From Setophaga petechia (taxonomy: Eukaryota > Chordata > Aves > Passeriformes > Parulidae): a stretch of DNA of 64,000 bases. The notes beneath the pieces were generated by a model that saw nothing but the letters and a program-made list of their open reading frames with translations, had not been told where the DNA came from and did no database searches. The stretch lies in assembly GCA_024362935.1 (NCBI GenBank), contig JANCRA010000007.1, positions 22,779,003-22,843,002 on the forward strand. Reading direction: 5' to 3'. Each line of letters begins with the position of its first letter. The first letter of the stretch is position 1. The position numbers and the translations under genes are program-made. Shown here one piece after another: positions 1 to 10,900 of the stretch.

Positions 1-487
1 CCTTGTCTAGTAACTGACAGGTGCAAAGTGCTTTATAGCCTTTGTTTGGGGCTGCCCGATTAGGCAGGGACAGAGGATCAGTGTCTGGACCTGTCTGTCA
101 GGTGCCTGGCGTGGGGGGGGCAGACGCACAGAGCTCCCCTCCGTTCTCAGCCTCCTCCTTGCAAGGCTGGGGGGGGGGGGGGGGGGGCGGGGCAGGGACC
201 ATCCTGGGACTGACACTCTGTCCTCGGCCACCCCCCCTCTGGACACCGTGGCAGCGTCGACTTGTGCCCTGTCACTGCTGGCTGAAGAGGGGGGGTTGAA
301 AGGTGTCACCTCAGAACCAGGCTTCATGATGGGAAGGTGGCATCTCCCGGTGAAGGGGCAGCAGGATAGTGAATTTGGATGCCTGCACGAGGCCAGTTCT
401 TACAGGGACCCCCAAGCCCCGTCCTGGAGGTGATGCTCCCTGAGGACATGGCAGTGCAGCCCTCATCTCCCATTCTCCCCTGTGCAG
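1..487 (+). other. Last-but-one HPSE2 intron (3' part), with a poly-G tract
   Basis: Intronic sequence upstream of the penultimate HPSE2 exon. It holds a run of 19 consecutive G residues at 169-187 followed by CGGGG, a strong potential G-quadruplex on the + strand. No exon or other feature is seen here. Confidence 0.75.
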
Positions 488-882
488 TCACAACTATGTC
501 CGGGGATCCATCACCCTTTACATCATCAACCTGCACCGCTCCCGGAAGAAAATCAAGCTGGCAGGGACGCTGCGGGATAAGATTGTCCACCAGTACCTGC
601 TTCAGCCCTATGGCAAGGACGGGCTCCACTCCAAGTAAGTTTGATGCTGGTGGCTGGGACTGCCACCACTGTCGCACCCTCAGTGCCACTGCGCTGACCC
701 TCTCCTGCTCCCACAGGTCGGTACAGCTCAACGGGCAGCCGCTGGCCATGGTGGATGACGGGACCCTCCCCGAGCTGAAGCCTCGCCCTCTGCGGGCCGG
801 CCGCACCCTGGTCATCCCCCCGCTGACTATGAGCTTCTACGTGGTGAAGAATGTGAACGCGCTGGCCTGTCGGTACCGATAG
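488..882 (+). CDS. HPSE2: HPSE2, last two coding exons (partial gene)
   Basis: C-terminal end of heparanase-2, a secreted, catalytically inactive heparanase relative that binds heparan sulfate and competes with heparanase-1. Two exons are visible. The first (488-634) follows a CAG acceptor, encodes SHNYVRGSITLYIINLHRS and its continuation, and ends at GTAAGT. The second (717-882) opens after CCACAG with SVQLNGQPLAMVDDGTLPEL and closes with NVNALACRYR-stop. The junction is phase 2 (AA|G, Lys) and the frame stays open, giving about 103 residues that match the vertebrate HPSE2 C-terminal beta-sandwich nearly residue for residue. The rest of the gene lies upstream of the window. HPS1 follows on the same strand, as in human. 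Orthology is essentially certain; nothing looks broken. Confidence 0.95.
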
Positions 883-1597
883 CCTGCGGCCCAGCAGGGA
901 CTCGCCAGCCCCGCTCCTGCCCCTGTGCACTGCCCAGGTCACGCTGCCTGCTCGGCGGCCCATGCAGCCTCGCCGTGGGGCCGTGCTGGGCAGCTCCACG
1001 CCGTGCCCTCATCCTCACCCCCAGGATGTTCTCCCCCTTGGGACCATCCTGCCCTGTGACCGCAGAGCTCCACGTGCCCTGGCCACCATCCCGCCAGAGC
1101 AGTGCGACAGTCAATTTGTAGGGCCTGCCATCCTCCTCCTGTGAGCTGCGAGAAGCACCCGGGCCCTGGTGCCCACTGGCTGCAGGGAGGGTTCGGGTGC
1201 TGAGCCCCGGTACATCCCGGACGAACACCCTCCCCGACCCCCTGGTCCCGCTGCCCCTCGGGACGACCCCTGCAGCAGCCGGACCTGCTCCCCGGCGGCG
1301 GGCAGTGCTCCGGTGCAGCAAGCGCATGGAAGCAGCTCCCTCTGCTGCCGCCGGGATGCCGCCAGCCGGCCTGGCCCGCCGCGGGATGCACCGGGCGGGG
1401 CGGGGCGGGGCGGGGCAGGGGAGGGAGCGCCAGGGCCGCCCCGGGCGGGCGAGCTCGGGCTCCACGGCGGGAAATGTTGATAATTAAATTATACATCCCG
1501 GAGCGGCGGGCCGAGAGCGTGTCCTGCCCGGGAGAGTGGCGGTGTCGCGGGCAGGAGCAGTTGCGACGCGCCCAGGCGCTACCGGAGGTGTAATAAA
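883..1597 (+). other. HPSE2: HPSE2 3'UTR with two candidate poly(A) signals
   Basis: No coding signal follows the HPSE2 stop. ATTAAA at 1483-1488 lies in a short AT-rich island, and a canonical AATAAA lies at 1592-1597 just before T/G-rich sequence. Either could end HPSE2 transcripts. Five tandem GC boxes (GGGCG repeats, about 1397-1420) lie between the stop and these signals. They may be Sp1 sites, or fold as a G-quadruplex, near the HPS1 promoter. Confidence 0.5.
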
Positions 1598-1667
1598 GTT
1601 GGGCTCTCAACCTCGCCGGCGTCTTCTGTCCGCCGCGGACCGGGCCGGGCCGGGCGGGCGGGAGCGG

Positions 1668-1895
1668 TGCCGCTGTCACACGATGCGGTGTGGGGTCACA
1701 CGGTGCGGAGCCGCTGTCACACGGTGCGATGCGGGGTCGTGCGGTGCGGGGTCACACGGTGCGGTGCCGGGGTCACACGGTGCGGTGCCGGGTCACACGG
1801 TGCCGGGGTCACACGGTGCCGCTGTCACACGGTGCGGTGCCGGGTCACACGGTGCCGGGGTCACACGGTGCCGCTGTCACACCGGTGCGGTGCCG
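1668..1895 (+). repeat. GC-rich minisatellite upstream of HPS1
   Basis: Imperfect tandem array built from a GTCACACGGTGC core followed by variable GGTGCCGGG or CGCT spacers, about a dozen copies with a period of roughly 12-23 bp. It ends about 135 bp before the HPS1 start codon, so it lies in the promoter or 5'UTR. The copies are close to identical, which suggests recent expansion and likely length variation. Confidence 0.85.
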
Positions 1896-2215
1896 CTCCG
1901 GGCCGCCGGGGGCGCTGCGCGCGTGGGCGCGGCGGTCACGCGCGGCGGAGCAGGAAGCGGCGCGGGCCGGGTGGAGCCGCCCGGTGCCGGTGGAGCCGCC
2001 CTGTCCCGGTCCCGGTGCTCCCCCCTGGCCATGCGCTGCGTCCTGATCGCCAGCACCGCGGCCGAGCTGCTCTTCTACTGGGCCGATGCCGCCTTCCTCC
2101 GCCGGCTGCGGTCGTCCCACGCCGGGCAGGTGGGGCGGGGCGGGACGGGGCGGCGCGGGTGCGGGTGCGGGAAAGGAGCGCGGGGTGCGCGGTCGCGCGT
2201 GGGCGCTGACCGGGA
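1890..2215 (+). promoter_or_regulatory. HPS1: CpG-rich HPS1 promoter / first-exon island
   Basis: Dense CpG and GC boxes surround the HPS1 start codon and first splice donor, typical of a housekeeping promoter. No TATA box is evident. The transcription start cannot be placed from sequence alone. Confidence 0.5.
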
Positions 2216-5200
2216 GAGTGTGGCACAGGGCCCGGCGCTGGAGGACAGCCTCAACACCCTCTTCGCCCCCCTGATCATTTCCTGCGCCGCGCTGCTGGAG
2301 AAGCTCTCCGACACCTATACCTGCTTCGCCACCGAGGGCGGGCGGCACCTCCACGTCCTGCACATGGTAGGACCGGCACCGGGACCCCTGAGCGGCACCG
2401 GGGACCAGGGGCCGCATGACCCCGCTTGACCCCACTGGCGTTTGCAGTTCGGGGACTGCCTGTACATCGCAGTGAACGGCGACGGGACGCAGAGCGAGGA
2501 CGACCTGCGCCGGACGCTCTTCGTGCTGCGGCGCTTGGTGGAGGCTCACTGTGGGCTCGTCACGCTCGACTCGCACCTCATCCGCAAGGAGTGAGCAGGC
2601 ACAGCCACCGGCACAGGGTGGCATGTCGGGTTGCTGGAGGGCTGCCCTGAGCTGCCTTCATGAGCACCGGCGGGTGGGAGTGGGTGTCTCCAGGTGGGAC
2701 CCCCCGCTTTGCAGCAGGACCCCTGCCTGCTGGGCTACAGCTGGGTTTTGGTGTGTCAGTCCCACGCAGGGAGCTGGGTTTTGGTGTGTCAGTGTCACGC
2801 AGGGAGGGGACAGCCACCTGTCTGTTTGCACTCTGTGATGCTGCAGGTTGCGGCCGGCTGATTCGGAGCAGAGGGAGCGCGTGTGGAGCCTGCTGCGGGG
2901 CCTCCTGGAGACGTACAGCCACCTGCGGGAGGAGGACCAGAGCTTTGCAGTGGAGGTACCAGTGATCTGGGCTGTCCCTCACTTTTGGGGTGTTCCAGGG
3001 GTGGGAGGCTGCATGGAGTCCCAGGATGTGGGAAAAGGCAGTAGGCTGGGGACTTTAGGGCAGCTCCCTGGAGCAATGGAAGCTCAGACCTGCCCCTAGG
3101 ACTGCAAGGCTGGGGCTAAGGGAGCTCAGCAGCCTCCCCTCCTCCTGCACCCCAGGCCGTGGAGCGGCTGATCCATCCTCAGCTGTGTGAGCAGTGCATC
3201 GAGTTCCTGGAGCGACAAGTGGTGCAGCACATCAATGCCAGCCCCGAGCGTGGCGCTGATGAAGTGGGCCATGCCTTCCTCCTGGTACACACCAAGCTGC
3301 TGGCCTTCTACTCCAGGTGTGCCCGGTACCACCACCCTCCCCAGGGCAGCCATTTGTCCTCCCAGCTGACCCTGTCCTTCTCTGTCCTGCAGCCGCAACG
3401 CCAGCTCCATCCGCCCTGCCGACCTGCTCGTCCTCATCCTCCTGGTTCAGGACCTGTACCCCAGCCAGAGTGCTGAGGAGGAGCTTGGCCCACAGGTGCT
3501 TCAGGGCAGGACTGGGGGTGCAGTGAGTCAGGGTGCTCCCATCATGGGGTGATGCCTTGACAGCTGGGGCTTAGGGTTTTTTTCTCTCTTTTTGAAAGCC
3601 CACAGCAGGGAATGTTCTCCCTCAAGGACCCAAGAGAAGTGAGAGCATCCCTGTGAGTGGCCCTGGCTCCCATGGAGCTGCAGAGAAGGACTCAGATGAC
3701 CAAGTGAGTCCTTGAGATCAGGAGTTGCAGGGTGGGATTGCTGGGAGGGCTGCCTGTATCGCTGCTATGGCTGACCCATTTGTTTTTGCTGGCAGGACAC
3801 AGATGATCTCTCTGCGCCTGAGGTGTACTACACACCTGAGCCCTCGCCAGGCGGGCACAGTACAGGTGAGTGCCCAGCTGGGCAGCAGCCGTGCCCTACA
3901 CCCCCAGCCCTGCAGCGGCCCCAGGGCTCTGGTGGGGTTGGAAGGGTGCCCTGCCATGTTCTCTGCAGGCAGCGAGAGCTGGTCAGAGGGTGCTGAGATG
4001 CTGAGCATCGGAGAGGTGGATGCTGCAGACGTCCAGGTGAGCACAGAGTCCCGCAACACCTCCCAGCTCCACACCTCACCAGCCTGTCCCAGTGCCTTTT
4101 GCAGATTCTGGTCCTCATCACTCTCTCTTGCTGTGCTGCAGCTGTGTGTACCCCATGTCCCCCATGTTGTGCATATTTGTGACAGCTCTGATCTCCTTCT
4201 CTGAGGCATTGCTTACAACGAGCTGTCAGCAGAGAGGAAGCGGGGCTGCTTCAGAGCAGTCCAGTGTCTCCCTCTGCTGCCGTTGGGCTTTCTGGGTTGC
4301 TTCCCTGATGGATGCTGCAACACCTCACACATCGCAAGCAAACACTGGCCTTAGTTTAAGGCATTTGCAACCTTTGTCTTTGCAACAGTCTTCTTCTTCT
4401 CTGCCACTCCTTTGGGGTCCCTAGGCACTTTACTTACTGCTGATCTTTTGCTTCATGGCCCCTCCAGCTCTTTTGGTTCTGTCTGGCCTGGTTGCAGCTT
4501 TCAAGACAATGCTGCATCCCTACAGAGCACTCTTGGTGCGAACTCTCTCATCCCCACAGGGGACTGAGTATCTCCCCTGTCTTCCCAGATGGCAGAGGAC
4601 TTGCTCCAGACCTTAGGGCCTCTGGTCCCTGAAGCTTCAAACCCCAGAAGGATCTTTCTGGATGCCAGCCTGCGGGAAGGTTACTGCCCCTTGCTGCCAC
4701 ACACCATGCACTGCCTCCCGCTCTGGCCAGGCATCTCCCTTGTGCTGCTGACCAAGGTGAGCTGCCTCTGAGGTGAGGGGAGCTGTGTGGGACTGGCTCC
4801 TGCCTGACCCACCTCTCCTTTCCCTGGCAGGGCCCCATGACCCAGGTGGCCATCACCTTGTACCAGCTGCTGGATGGTTTCTTGGTGCTGGAGAAGAAGC
4901 TGGAAGAGGGACCAGAGGTGGGAGTCGCACGCTCCTACCCATTCCTCGCTGAGCTGCGGCAGCGCATGGACAAATTTGTGAAGAAGCTGAGTGGACAGGA
5001 CATCCAGGTAGGTGTGGGGACATGAAGACCCTGTCCTGTTTTCTCCACAGCCTGACACTGTCCTGTCTCTTTCTAGTTGCAGAACACCTGGTTGGACTTT
5101 AAGAACAAGATATTTTCACGGAGTGAGCCTGGGAGCTCCCTAGAGTGAGTAAGGGGAAGCCATGGAAAATCTCCAGGACAGGCAGGGACCTTTCCCAGCC

Positions 5201-6715
5201 TGGGGACCAGCACAGCTGTCCCTGCAGTGCTGGGGTCTGTGTCCAAACTCAGCTGTCGGTGTCCCCTGGCTCAGGCTGCTGCAGTCAGTGGCCAACGTGA
5301 AGCGGCAGCTCTGCTCCGTGTACCGCCAGCTCTTCCTGACCTCTGCTGGCCACAGCCTGTCCCAAGGGCTGCGGGACCGTGCTCAGAAACTCATGAGGTG
5401 AGTGCAGGGGGATGGTCAGCATCGCCAGGGGGCTGCCACACACCCAGCTCTGCTGGGGCTTGTGGGTCCTGGCCTCTCACCGTGCCTCTTCTCGGCAGGG
5501 AGAAGCTGCTGGACTGGCGGGACTTCCTGCTGGTGAAGAGCAGGCGCAATATCACCATGGTGTCATACCCATCCCTGCAGCTGGGGACCCAACCTGCCAA
5601 CGGGGTGTCCCTAAGGGGGTAGCAGATGTGGGAGTGGGACTCTGGCACCGGGATCAAGGGGAGGAATGTAGTGGGCAAAGGTGGTTTCCCGAGGGGCTGT
5701 CCTAGAAGGGCACCAAAGTTGTTGGACACCCTTAACCCATTCCACGTACCTGGAAGACTTCCCTGGCCTGGTGCACTTCATCTATGTGGACCGCACAGCC
5801 GGACAAATGATGGCACCATCACTTAGTGTGACAGAGAAGTCCAGCTCAGAGCTGGGCAAGGGTCCCCTGGCCACCTTCATCAAGAAAAAGGTATTGTTCA
5901 TGGGGTAGGTGTGGGATGGGAACCACAGAAGAGGGTGGAAGTTGGAGGGGTTTCTGCTCAGGCTTCATGTGTCTCTTGTCCCCCAGGTCTGGTCCCTGAT
6001 CACACTGGCCCGTCGATACCTGCAGAAGGGCTATACAACACTGATGCTGCAGGATGGCGACTACTGCTGCTCCTACTTCCTCTGGTTTGAGAATGAGATG
6101 GTATGTGGGCCCAGGAAGGAGCTGAGCCCTCTTTCCCTGGGCCAGGGAGCAGGGCTGTAGGCCTAGCCAGCTCTGACTGCTCAGTGGTCCCATCCCAGCT
6201 CCTGCCCTCTGCTGTCATTTCTCCCCAGGGCTACAAGCTTGAGGTGATGGAGGTACCGGTCCTGTCTGATGATTCTGCTCCCATTGGGATGCTTGCAGGG
6301 GACTACTACAGGTGAGCAGTTGCCAGCCCTGTGGTTTAGCACCAGGGCTCAAAGCTGTGATGGCACATGGGTCCCTGTGGGTGATGCCAGGATGCCAGTG
6401 TTGTGGTGTCACTGGAGTTGCCCCAGCCCATCTCCCAGCCTGGTGCCATGGTTTTGCTGTGTCTTTGCAAAGTGCTTTACAGAGGGAAGGTCGTTGGAGA
6501 GGGTTGCCTGTGTGCACTTGTACCTGCCAAGCCCCTGTCTTCTCCTCCACAGGAAGTTGCTGCGTTATTACAGCAAGAACCACCAGGCAGAGGTAGTGAA
6601 GTGCTATGAGCTGCTGACCTTGCACCTGGGCATCATCCCCTCTGAGCTCGTGGTGCAGCAGGCCTACGACTTGGCCCGGCGCCTCTGGGAGCCATCCCGC
6701 ATCCCTCTGCTCTGA
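2031..6715 (+). CDS. HPS1: HPS1, BLOC-3 complex subunit 1 (complete, 18 coding exons)
   Basis: Subunit of BLOC-3, which with HPS4 acts as the guanine-nucleotide exchange factor for RAB32/RAB38 in melanosome and lysosome-related organelle biogenesis; loss causes Hermansky-Pudlak syndrome in mammals. Exons: 2031-2129, 2229-2366, 2448-2590, 2847-2955, 3156-3316, 3393-3495, 3599-3703, 3796-3865, 3969-4036, 4589-4756, 4831-5007, 5077-5144, 5275-5397, 5499-5564, 5746-5890, 5987-6100, 6229-6311, 6553-6715. Phases agree throughout and give 700 codons, the same length as human HPS1. It begins [17 protein letters not shown] (first longin strand) and ends [13 protein letters not shown]. The most conserved blocks are [18 protein letters not shown] and [17 protein letters not shown]. 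The Ser/Glu-rich middle (exons 7-9) is the variable linker. The intron before exon 15 is a U12 AT-AC intron. A poly(A) signal ATTAAA follows the stop by about 30 bases. Confidence 0.96.
5565..5745 (+). other. HPS1: U12-type AT-AC intron of HPS1
   Basis: No GT-AG pair joins exon NITMVS to exon YLEDFPG in frame. An intron starting ATACCC and ending TTCCAC does, restoring V-S-Y-L-E-D exactly. CCCTTAACCC, a close match to the U12 branch-site consensus TTCCTTRAC, lies about 11 nt before the AC end, the spacing expected of minor-spliceosome introns. I recall that human HPS1 was among the genes reported to carry an AT-AC intron. Confidence 0.88.
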
Positions 6716-6742
6716 GCTGCCTCCAGCCGCCATGGGGCCGGG

Positions 6743-6748
6743 ATTAAA
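6743..6748 (+). terminator. HPS1: HPS1 poly(A) signal (ATTAAA)
   Basis: First poly(A) hexamer after the HPS1 stop, followed within 30 bases by GT-rich sequence (GGGTGTGTGGGTG), as expected for a cleavage site. Confidence 0.7.
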
Positions 6749-6759
6749 GTGGGTGTGTG

Positions 6760-7951
6760 GGTGCTCCCAGAGCCTGGGTTGCTTTCTCAGTGTGTGTATG
6801 CCATGCCATGGATTGTGCCTGTAGGCAGGGCCAGACAACTTCCCATCCTTCAGCCTGGCCAGGGCTGGCACTGTCCCTCTTCCTGCTCCCCGTGCTTTTC
6901 ACTGCCACCCAGCAGCCTCTGGGGACAGACAGAGGGTGGGGCCGAGAGGTTGCTGGCAAATCACTGTCTTGCTGAAAAGTGCATTTCCAGAGCAGGATTT
7001 ATAATGTTAGCTTGGTATTGCTGCCAGGTTTTGGCCAGAGATCAAGATAATGTAGCCAAACCTGAGTGGAGCAATGGTCTAGGGTGCATCCCCCTTCCCC
7101 CTCACCCCCAAATGTGGGGTGCAGGGCCCTCAGAGGTTTGGTAGGCTCTGAGGAGGTGCAGCCCATCCTGCACTGCCTTCCCCGCACCCAGGCACCAGTT
7201 AGCCACAGCTCTGAGCTTAGCTGGGAACAGCGAGTAAATCCCGAGGCAGCTTATGTGTTTCCCAGGCACGTCTGGGCTCAGTGCACTCCAAACCTCAAGT
7301 ACAGCTGGGAATGGGGCCAGCCCCAAGGGACTCACGTAGCCACTGCCCCTTGTTGCTCCCATGCCACTCGCTGGAGCTGGGGACAGCAATTCAGGCAGCA
7401 CTGGACCATGACAGGGCCTTTGCCCCATCCTGCTGAGCTGGAATTTGCCCTGCTGAGCAACAGTTCTGGATTCAAAGCCAAGCTCATTCCCAAACTGCCC
7501 CTTCTCCTGCTGCTTTCAGGGCTTTGCTTGGGGCTGTGGGGGGGGGCCAAACTCCGTCTGTCCTGCCGTGCTTGGCCCATCATCCCAGCCATGTGCCTCT
7601 GGGTCATCCTTGGAGCACAGCAGGAGCTGGGGCAGGGCGCTCTCAGGCTGCCCCCTGCCTGCTCAGCACCGTCCTGGGGTACAGCCTGGGGAGCCCCTGG
7701 CACGCTGCTGAGCCCAGGCAGGATGTGGCCCCTTCTCGGTCCTCGGGCTCGTCTCCGGCCCCGCAGCTAAACCGCGCCGGGTCCGCGCCTCGCTGGGGCA
7801 GCAGCAGCAGCAGCGGGTGCCTCTGTCCTGAGCAGCCTCCCCGCCTCCTCAAGGCGTTCCCCGCCCTGGCCCCCCATCCCTCCCTGTGCCCGGAAGCCCT
7901 GGGAAAAGTTCCGCCGTGGAAGCAAAGTCCAGGCGGCCGGACAGGGCAGCC
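6760..7951. other. HPS1-PYROXD2 intergenic region and PYROXD2 promoter
   Basis: About 1.2 kb with no recognisable gene. The last 200 bases become CpG-rich and contain a CAGCAG run near 7800, consistent with a TATA-less PYROXD2 promoter and 5'UTR. Nothing else is supported. Confidence 0.6.
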
Positions 7952-10900
7952 ATGGCCGGGCGCTGGGGGCTCCGGGGAACGCTCGGTCCGGGCTGCTCGT
8001 CCCGCTGGCCGCAGGGCTGGCGTCTGTCCCTGCGGCCGCCAAGAGCGCGTTTGGCCCATGCCGGGGCCGCCGCCCAACTGCAGCAGGAATACGACGCGGT
8101 GGTGATCGGGGCAGGTAACAGAGCCAGCGAGCGAGAGTCGAGCTGCGGGCGGGGACCCACATCTGCCCTCCCCCCAGGGCAGGTAGCAGAGGAGCAGCCA
8201 GGTGGGGACCGCAGTAGTGCTGGACGCATTGCAAACCCCCAGGCTGCTCCTCATGCCTGGGACGACGCAGGGGTCTGGCACAAATTGCAGCCCCCCAGCA
8301 TCAGAGCACTGTAGGAGCATCTGCCTTGTGCACTTTTGTCCCCCTTTGCTGCAGCATTAGGGCCAGGGCTGTAGGGCTGGGGAAGGATTCCCCTTGTCAC
8401 CTGCATCCCTGTGTCTAGAGCCTGTTTTTGGGGTGGCTGTGGCAGCCCCATGCCCCAGGCACGGCAGGGTGCCCTGTGCTGTGCGCCCATCACCAGCTCT
8501 GGGCTCTGCTCATCTCCCTCTCTTCTTGCAGGGCACAACGGGCTGGTGGCAGTGAGTACCTAGAGTGGCGTGCTGCCTCTCCTCCATCCCCAGGGGACAG
8601 CAAGGGACTGGGAAGGGTCTACGCTGAGAGCAAGGGAGGGCTTTGGTGGCAGTGCCCATGGGGCTGGGGCTCCCACAGGCCCTCCCTAGTCTGGGGGGCA
8701 CTGTGTGCAGGAGGGTGCTGATGTTGGCAGTGGCAATCCCGGCTGGTGGGATGGCAGTGTGCCCCGTGCTCCCCACAGGCTGCCTACCTGCAGCGGGCAG
8801 GGCTGCGCACGGCTGTGCTGGAGAAGCGCCACGTGCTGGGCGGCGCCGCGGTCACTGAGGAGATCGTGCCAGGTACCCCGGCGTGCCCCTTGTCCCTCTG
8901 GCCAGCCCTGGTGGTGGACATTCCCCACCACCCCTCATGTTCCAGGGTTCAAGTTCTCCCGGGCATCATATCTGCTCAGCCTGCTGCGACCACAAATCTA
9001 TGCTGATCTGGAGCTGCAGGTACTGGCACCCGCCCTTTGCTGGGCTACTGGCAACTCCCAGTGTGCAAGCAAGGGGACCCTACTGCCAGGCTGTCCCTGC
9101 AGGGTAGCTCCTGCAGTGGGGACATCCCTGTCTTGCAGCGGCACGGTCTGAGGGTGCTCCCACGGGACCCCTACTCCTTCACCCCGCTGCTGGAGGACAG
9201 GAGCCCTCCTCGCTCCCTTCTGCTGGGACATGGCATGGCCCAGACTCAGCAGCAGATTGCTCAGTTCTCCCAGAAGGATGCCCAGGTACCAGCAGGGGCA
9301 TGCATCTGGCACAGCAAAACCCACGAGGGGCTGCCCTGCCCCTGGGGTGGCAGGGATGCTTCTGGGTGGGGTATCCATTGCACCCACCATGGTGCAGCCC
9401 TTGCTGTCCACTCTCTGTCCCCTTCCAGGCCTACCCCGAGTATGAGGCGTTCATGGGGCGCATGGTCTTGGCCCTTGACCCACTGCTGGATGCCCCTCCA
9501 GTGGATACAGCTGCCCTGGGAAAGGGTTCCCTGCTCCAGCAGCTCAGAAACCTGCAAACCCTGAAGCCCTTGCTGCAGGCAGGTACATCTGCGATGCCAG
9601 GGAACCCCGACAGCAAGGGGTGTTTGCCAGCACCTGGGATAGGCAATGCAGAGCCTCCTCAGGAGCCCAGTCTGGGCTGGCAGGCTCTGGTAGGCTTGCT
9701 CACCTTTGTCCTGCTGAGTGACCTCCAAAGCCAGCTGGGCACCAGCAGCCAGCCCTGGCACAGCCATGCAGGTCTCACACCACCTCTCCACCCCCAGGGC
9801 TGGCACTGGGGCGGCAGCTGCCCCGCTATTACGAGGTGCTCACAGCTCCCATCTCCAAGGTGCGTGCTGGCAGTGCTGGTGTGGAAACCCAGTGGCTCTC
9901 CTGCCTGCCAGGATGCTGCAGCAGCTCCCCACCCCAAGCCTGGCATAGTCTCTTTCTCCTGGGCCAGATCCTGGATCACTGGTTTGAGTCAGAACCCCTG
10001 AAGGCAACTCTGGCTACTGATGCTGTGATTGGAGCCATGGCCAGCCCACACACCCCTGGCAGTGGGTGAGGGATCCTTCCCCCTGGGGCTCATGCCTGCA
10101 CTGTCCCCCCTTGCCATGCTCTGTGCTTGGCTCTGCTGCACACCAGTACCCCACACCCTGCCCCCCTGCCTCTCCCTCCCACTGCCTGCCCAGCTTTGCC
10201 AGGGTGCCTCAGGGCTTGGTGCTGGGCAAGAGGCTGTCCCCAGCCTTGCCATATGGCTCTCCTGAGTGGCCCCCACCTATCCCTTCACTGTTTGGGCACC
10301 TCTGTCCCTGGGCTGGGCTGAGTCCTGGCTGCTGCGTCTCCCAGTAACTGAGTTTACATCCCATGAGGTGGCATGGTCCCATGGCGGGGACTGTGGGGGC
10401 TCTGGCATCATCCTCACTACCCATGCAGGGAACAGATCCATCCCCTCAGCCAGCAGCTAACCTACGGTCCTACTACCACAGGTACGTGCTGTTGCACCAT
10501 GTCATGGGTGAGCTGGAGGGACGGCGCGGGGCCTGGGGCTACGTGGCAGGCGGGATGGGAGCCCTGTCCCACGCCATCGCCCAGGCAGCCGCTGCCCGGG
10601 GAGCCCACATCTTTGCTGAGAAGGTAGGGGGTGTCTGCGAGAGGGGAGCTGCTTGGCCATCCCCACAGGCAGCAGGGATGCTCTTGGTAAAGTCCTGTCC
10701 CCTACCCGTGCCCAGGCAGTGTGCCACGTGCTGCTGGGCAGGGCCGGGGAGGCGCAGGGTGTCGTGCTGCAGGATGGGACAGAGGTGAGGAGCAAACTGG
10801 TGCTGTCCAATGCCTCCCCCCAAATCACCTTTCTGGAACTCGTTCCTCAGGTATGGAGTGCGTGGGGCTGGTGGGGGCTTGGCCTGTTGGAATAGCCCCA

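Noticed and set aside
1536..2429. 297-codon open frame on + across the HPS1 start region
   Set aside because: It reads through the minisatellite and the first HPS1 exons in another frame. GC-rich repeat DNA simply lacks stops.
5499..5622. HPS1 exon 14 extended to the in-frame stop after [11 protein letters not shown]
   Set aside because: This is retention of the U12 intron. AT-AC splicing restores the conserved MVSYLEDFPG.
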